Shown piece after piece: positions 5,246 to 7,178 of a DNA stretch of 7,178 nucleotides. The notes beneath the pieces are model-generated. The model saw only the letters and a list, made by a program, of their open reading frames with translations, ran no database searches and was not told the DNA's origin. The first letter of the stretch is position 1. Each line of letters begins with the position of its first letter. A program made the translations under genes and the position numbers. Source of the stretch: Prolixibacteraceae bacterium (GTDB taxonomy: Bacteria > Bacteroidota > Bacteroidia > Bacteroidales > Prolixibacteraceae); the NCBI GenBank assembly GCA_027858145.1, contig JAQIDF010000322.1, positions 1 to 7,178 on the forward strand. The letters are read 5' to 3'.

Positions 5246-6532
5246 ATGCACATTTACAAAGTTGTTGGTAGAGAGATTATCGATTCACGTGGTAATCCTA
5301 CCGTTGAAGTTGAAGTAACATTAGAAAGTGGTATTAAAGGTTTAGCTGCAGTTCCATCAGGAGCTTCAACCGGCGAAAACGAAGCACTTGAGCTACGCGA
5401 CGGTGACAAAAAACGTTACATGGGCAAAGGTTGCCTTAAAGCAGTTGCCAATGTTAACGACAAAATAGGTCCTGAAATCGAAGGTATGAGTACCCTTGAT
5501 CAGGTTGGTATCGACAAAAAAATGTTGGAACTTGACGGAACCAAGACTAAAAGTAAACTTGGTGCAAATGCAATCTTAGGTGTTTCATTGGCTATTGCAA
5601 AAGCAGCTGCGAACTACCTTGAGATGCCATTATACCGCTATATTGGTGGTGTTAACGCTAAAACTTTGCCGGTTCCAATGATGAACATCATCAATGGTGG
5701 TTCACACTCTGATGCTCCTATCGCATTCCAGGAGTTTATGATCCGCCCTGTTGGTGCCCCTTCATTCCGCGAAGGTCTTCGCATGGGTGCTGAGGTATTT
5801 CACAATCTTAAAAAAGTATTGCACGACCGTGGTTTAAGTACTGCAGTTGGCGACGAAGGTGGTTTTGCCCCTGCACTTAATGGAACAGAAGATGCACTTG
5901 ACAGCATTATCAAAGCAATTGAAAATGCAGGATACAAGCCAGGTAAAGATGTAACAATCGCGCTTGACTGCGCAGCTTCTGAATTCTTCAAAGATGGTGT
6001 TTACGATTATACCCTTTTCGAAGGCGAAAAAGGCGCTAAACGTTCATCTGATGAGCAGGCCGACTATTTAGCCGAACTTATCAGCAAGTATCCTATCGAT
6101 TCAATTGAAGACGGTTGCGACGAAGGCGACTGGGACGGTTGGGTTAAAGTCAATAATGCTATTGGCGATAAGTGCCAGCTGGTTGGCGACGACTTGTTTG
6201 TAACCAATGTAGATTACCTTAAAAAAGGTATCGAACTGGGTGCTGCCAACTCAATTCTTATTAAAGTAAACCAAATTGGTACTTTAACTGAAACGTTAGA
6301 CGCAATTGAAATGGCTCACCGTGCCGGTTATACTTCTGTTACTTCGCACCGCTCAGGTGAAACTGAAGACGCAACAATTGCTGATATTGCTGTTGCAACA
6401 AACAGTGGTCAAATTAAAACAGGTTCAATGAGCCGCTCAGACCGTATGGCTAAATACAACCAACTTCTTCGTATTGAAGAAGAACTTGGCGATCAGGCTA
6501 TTTATGGTTACCAAAAAGTTTACAAAAAGTAA
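5246..6532 (+). CDS. eno: Enolase (phosphopyruvate hydratase)
   Basis: Enolase converts 2-phosphoglycerate to phosphoenolpyruvate in glycolysis and the reverse in gluconeogenesis; it is cytosolic and needs magnesium. The 428-residue product is full length. The N-terminus carries REIIDSRGNPTVEVEV (9-24) and the mobile loop PSGASTGENEALELRDGD (37-54). The expected active-site residues are all present: H154 in NGGSHSD, E163 (FQEF), E204 in VGDEGGFAP, metal ligands D241 (LDCAASEF), E288 (IEDG) and D315 (GDD), the catalytic base K340 (LIKVNQIGT), H368-R369-S370 in SHRSGETED, and K391 in IKTGS. It has its own promoter and terminator, so it is a single-gene unit. Codon use looks more biased (GGT, GCT, CGT, AAC) than in the left-arm genes, as expected for an abundant protein. 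There is nothing anomalous. Confidence 0.98.
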   Translation: MHIYKVVGREIIDSRGNPTVEVEVTLESGIKGLAAVPSGASTGENEALELRDGDKKRYMGKGCLKAVANVNDKIGPEIEGMSTLDQVGIDKKMLELDGTKTKSKLGANAILGVSLAIAKAAANYLEMPLYRYIGGVNAKTLPVPMMNIINGGSHSDAPIAFQEFMIRPVGAPSFREGLRMGAEVFHNLKKVLHDRGLSTAVGDEGGFAPALNGTEDALDSIIKAIENAGYKPGKDVTIALDCAASEFFKDGVYDYTLFEGEKGAKRSSDEQADYLAELISKYPIDSIEDGCDEGDWDGWVKVNNAIGDKCQLVGDDLFVTNVDYLKKGIELGAANSILIKVNQIGTLTETLDAIEMAHRAGYTSVTSHRSGETEDATIADIAVATNSGQIKTGSMSRSDRMAKYNQLLRIEEELGDQAIYGYQKVYKK

Positions 6533-6578
6533 GCATACATAAAATAATATTTTGTAGCATTTAATAGCTGCTAAATTG

Positions 6579-6612
6579 AAACAGGAGGAAATTTATTTTC
6601 TCCTGTTTTTTT
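6579..6612 (+). terminator. Intrinsic terminator of eno
   Basis: AAACAGGAGGAAA (6579-6591) pairs with TTTTCTCCTGTTT (6596-6608), thirteen pairs with one G-T, around a four-base loop TTTA. The run of seven T at 6606-6612 completes a strong rho-independent terminator, 46 bp after the eno stop. A weaker 5-bp stem (TAGCA 6555-6559 with TGCTA 6569-6573) precedes it. Confidence 0.92.
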
Positions 6613-6709
6613 GGTCTGACACTAAGACGCCAAAAAAAATACGAATAAAGCCTGAGGTATTTCTTTATCATTGTATTTTATATCAAAAAACTATTTGTTC
6701 GGCATCTTT

Positions 6710-6741
6710 TTTGCTGTTGTCCCAACCATCCAATATTTTTG
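6710..6741 (+). promoter_or_regulatory. Promoter of the CYTH-domain gene
   Basis: TTTG at 6710-6713, a 20-bp spacer and TATTTTTG at 6734-6741 match the Bacteroidetes consensus exactly. Transcription would start near 6745-6748, about 23 nt before the ATG at 6770. A second perfect -7 motif (TAAATTTG, 6750-6757) lacks a -33 partner and would leave almost no leader. Confidence 0.75.
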
Positions 6742-6769
6742 TAACAGTTTAAATTTGATTTCGGAAGAA

Positions 6770-7178
6770 ATGGCAAAAGAGATTGAACGTAAATTTCTGG
6801 TTGATTTGAAATCCTGGAAAAAGGAAGGGGAATGCATTCCAATGCAACAGGCATATATTTCAGTAAATAATGGAAATGTTGTTCGTGTGCGTATAGCCGG
6901 TGAAAATGCTTTTTTAACAATAAAAGGTAATTTATCGGGAATAACACGCGACGAATTTGAGTATAACATACCACTGGACGACGCCCGGCAAATGATGAAA
7001 ATGGGAGAGGGGTACCCTGTAATTAAAAAACGATATATTGAAAAAGCGGGAGAAAAAATATGGGAAGTTGATGTTTTTGAACGGGAAAACGAAGGGCTGG
7101 TAGTTGCAGAGATTGAACTGACTCACGAAAATGAAACTTTTGAAAAACCGGAATGGTTGCATGAAGAAGTGAGTAACG
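6770..7178 (+). CDS. CYTH-domain protein, probable triphosphatase (runs off the window)
   Basis: CYTH proteins form a tunnel lined with acidic and basic residues that binds triphosphate substrates and divalent metals. Bacterial members are mostly inorganic triphosphatases, and a few are class IV adenylate cyclases. From the ATG at 6770, 136 codons are open to the window edge; relatives are about 155-160 residues, so roughly 20 may be missing. The hallmark ExExK is E4-I-E6-R-K8. Further expected tunnel residues are R39 and R41 (VVRVRI), K52 (LTIKG), R60/E62/E64 (TRDEFEY), K86-K87-R88 (IKKRY), D101 and E104 (EVDVFE), and E114/E116 (VAEIEL). Triphosphatase activity on inorganic triphosphate or nucleoside triphosphates is the likeliest role; the substrate is inferred. 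It has its own promoter and is separated from eno by a terminator. Confidence 0.9.
   Translation, partial: MAKEIERKFLVDLKSWKKEGECIPMQQAYISVNNGNVVRVRIAGENAFLTIKGNLSGITRDEFEYNIPLDDARQMMKMGEGYPVIKKRYIEKAGEKIWEVDVFERENEGLVVAEIELTHENETFEKPEWLHEEVSN

Noticed and set aside
6678..7162. Three minus-strand open frames opposite the CYTH gene
   Set aside because: The plus strand encodes a clear CYTH domain with all its charged motifs; the antisense frames are shadows.

Overview
The window most likely comes from a member of the Bacteroidota, probably class Bacteroidia and perhaps near the Marinilabiliales. This is inferred from three things: promoters of the Bacteroidetes type (TTTG, 19-20 bp, TAnnTTTG) at several genes; A-rich sequence before many start codons instead of Shine-Dalgarno sites; and Bacteroidetes-like forms of enolase, bS6 and an AmgK-like kinase fused to a RapZ C-terminal domain. 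The DNA is moderately AT-rich. I see no mobile element, CRISPR array, rRNA or tRNA.

Left arm (1-2708, minus strand). Four genes are read leftward and are closely packed: a DUF554 membrane protein, a kinase-RapZ fusion, a previously unlisted 41-residue Lys/Cys-rich small protein (422-547), and the N-terminus of polyphosphate kinase ppk1, which runs off the window. The small gene overlaps the end of the fusion gene by 38 bp in another frame and stops 5 bp before ppk1. This suggests one translationally linked transcript joining amino-sugar/envelope sensing, an unknown small protein and polyphosphate synthesis.

Centre (2709-4976, plus strand). A classical short-chain dehydrogenase/reductase is divergent from DUF554. 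It is followed by the ribosomal operon rpsF-rpsR-rplI (bS6, bS18, bL9), which has a perfect Bacteroidetes promoter, a structured leader that could be the S6:S18 autoregulatory site, and a strong terminator. Shine-Dalgarno-like sites precede rpsR and rplI, which is notable in a phylum whose ribosomes hide the anti-SD on a platform that includes bS6 and bS18.

Right arm (4977-7178, plus strand). A 351-bp gap after rplI holds the terminator, a possible decayed small reading frame on the minus strand, and the enolase promoter with an overlapping inverted repeat. Enolase (eno) is complete, has all its active-site residues and ends at a strong hairpin terminator. A CYTH-domain triphosphatase-type gene with its own perfect promoter starts at 6770 and runs off the window.

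Most of the window is ordinary housekeeping sequence. The points most worth a second look are the small Lys/Cys-rich gene, the rpsF leader, and the SD sites in the bS6/bS18 operon.
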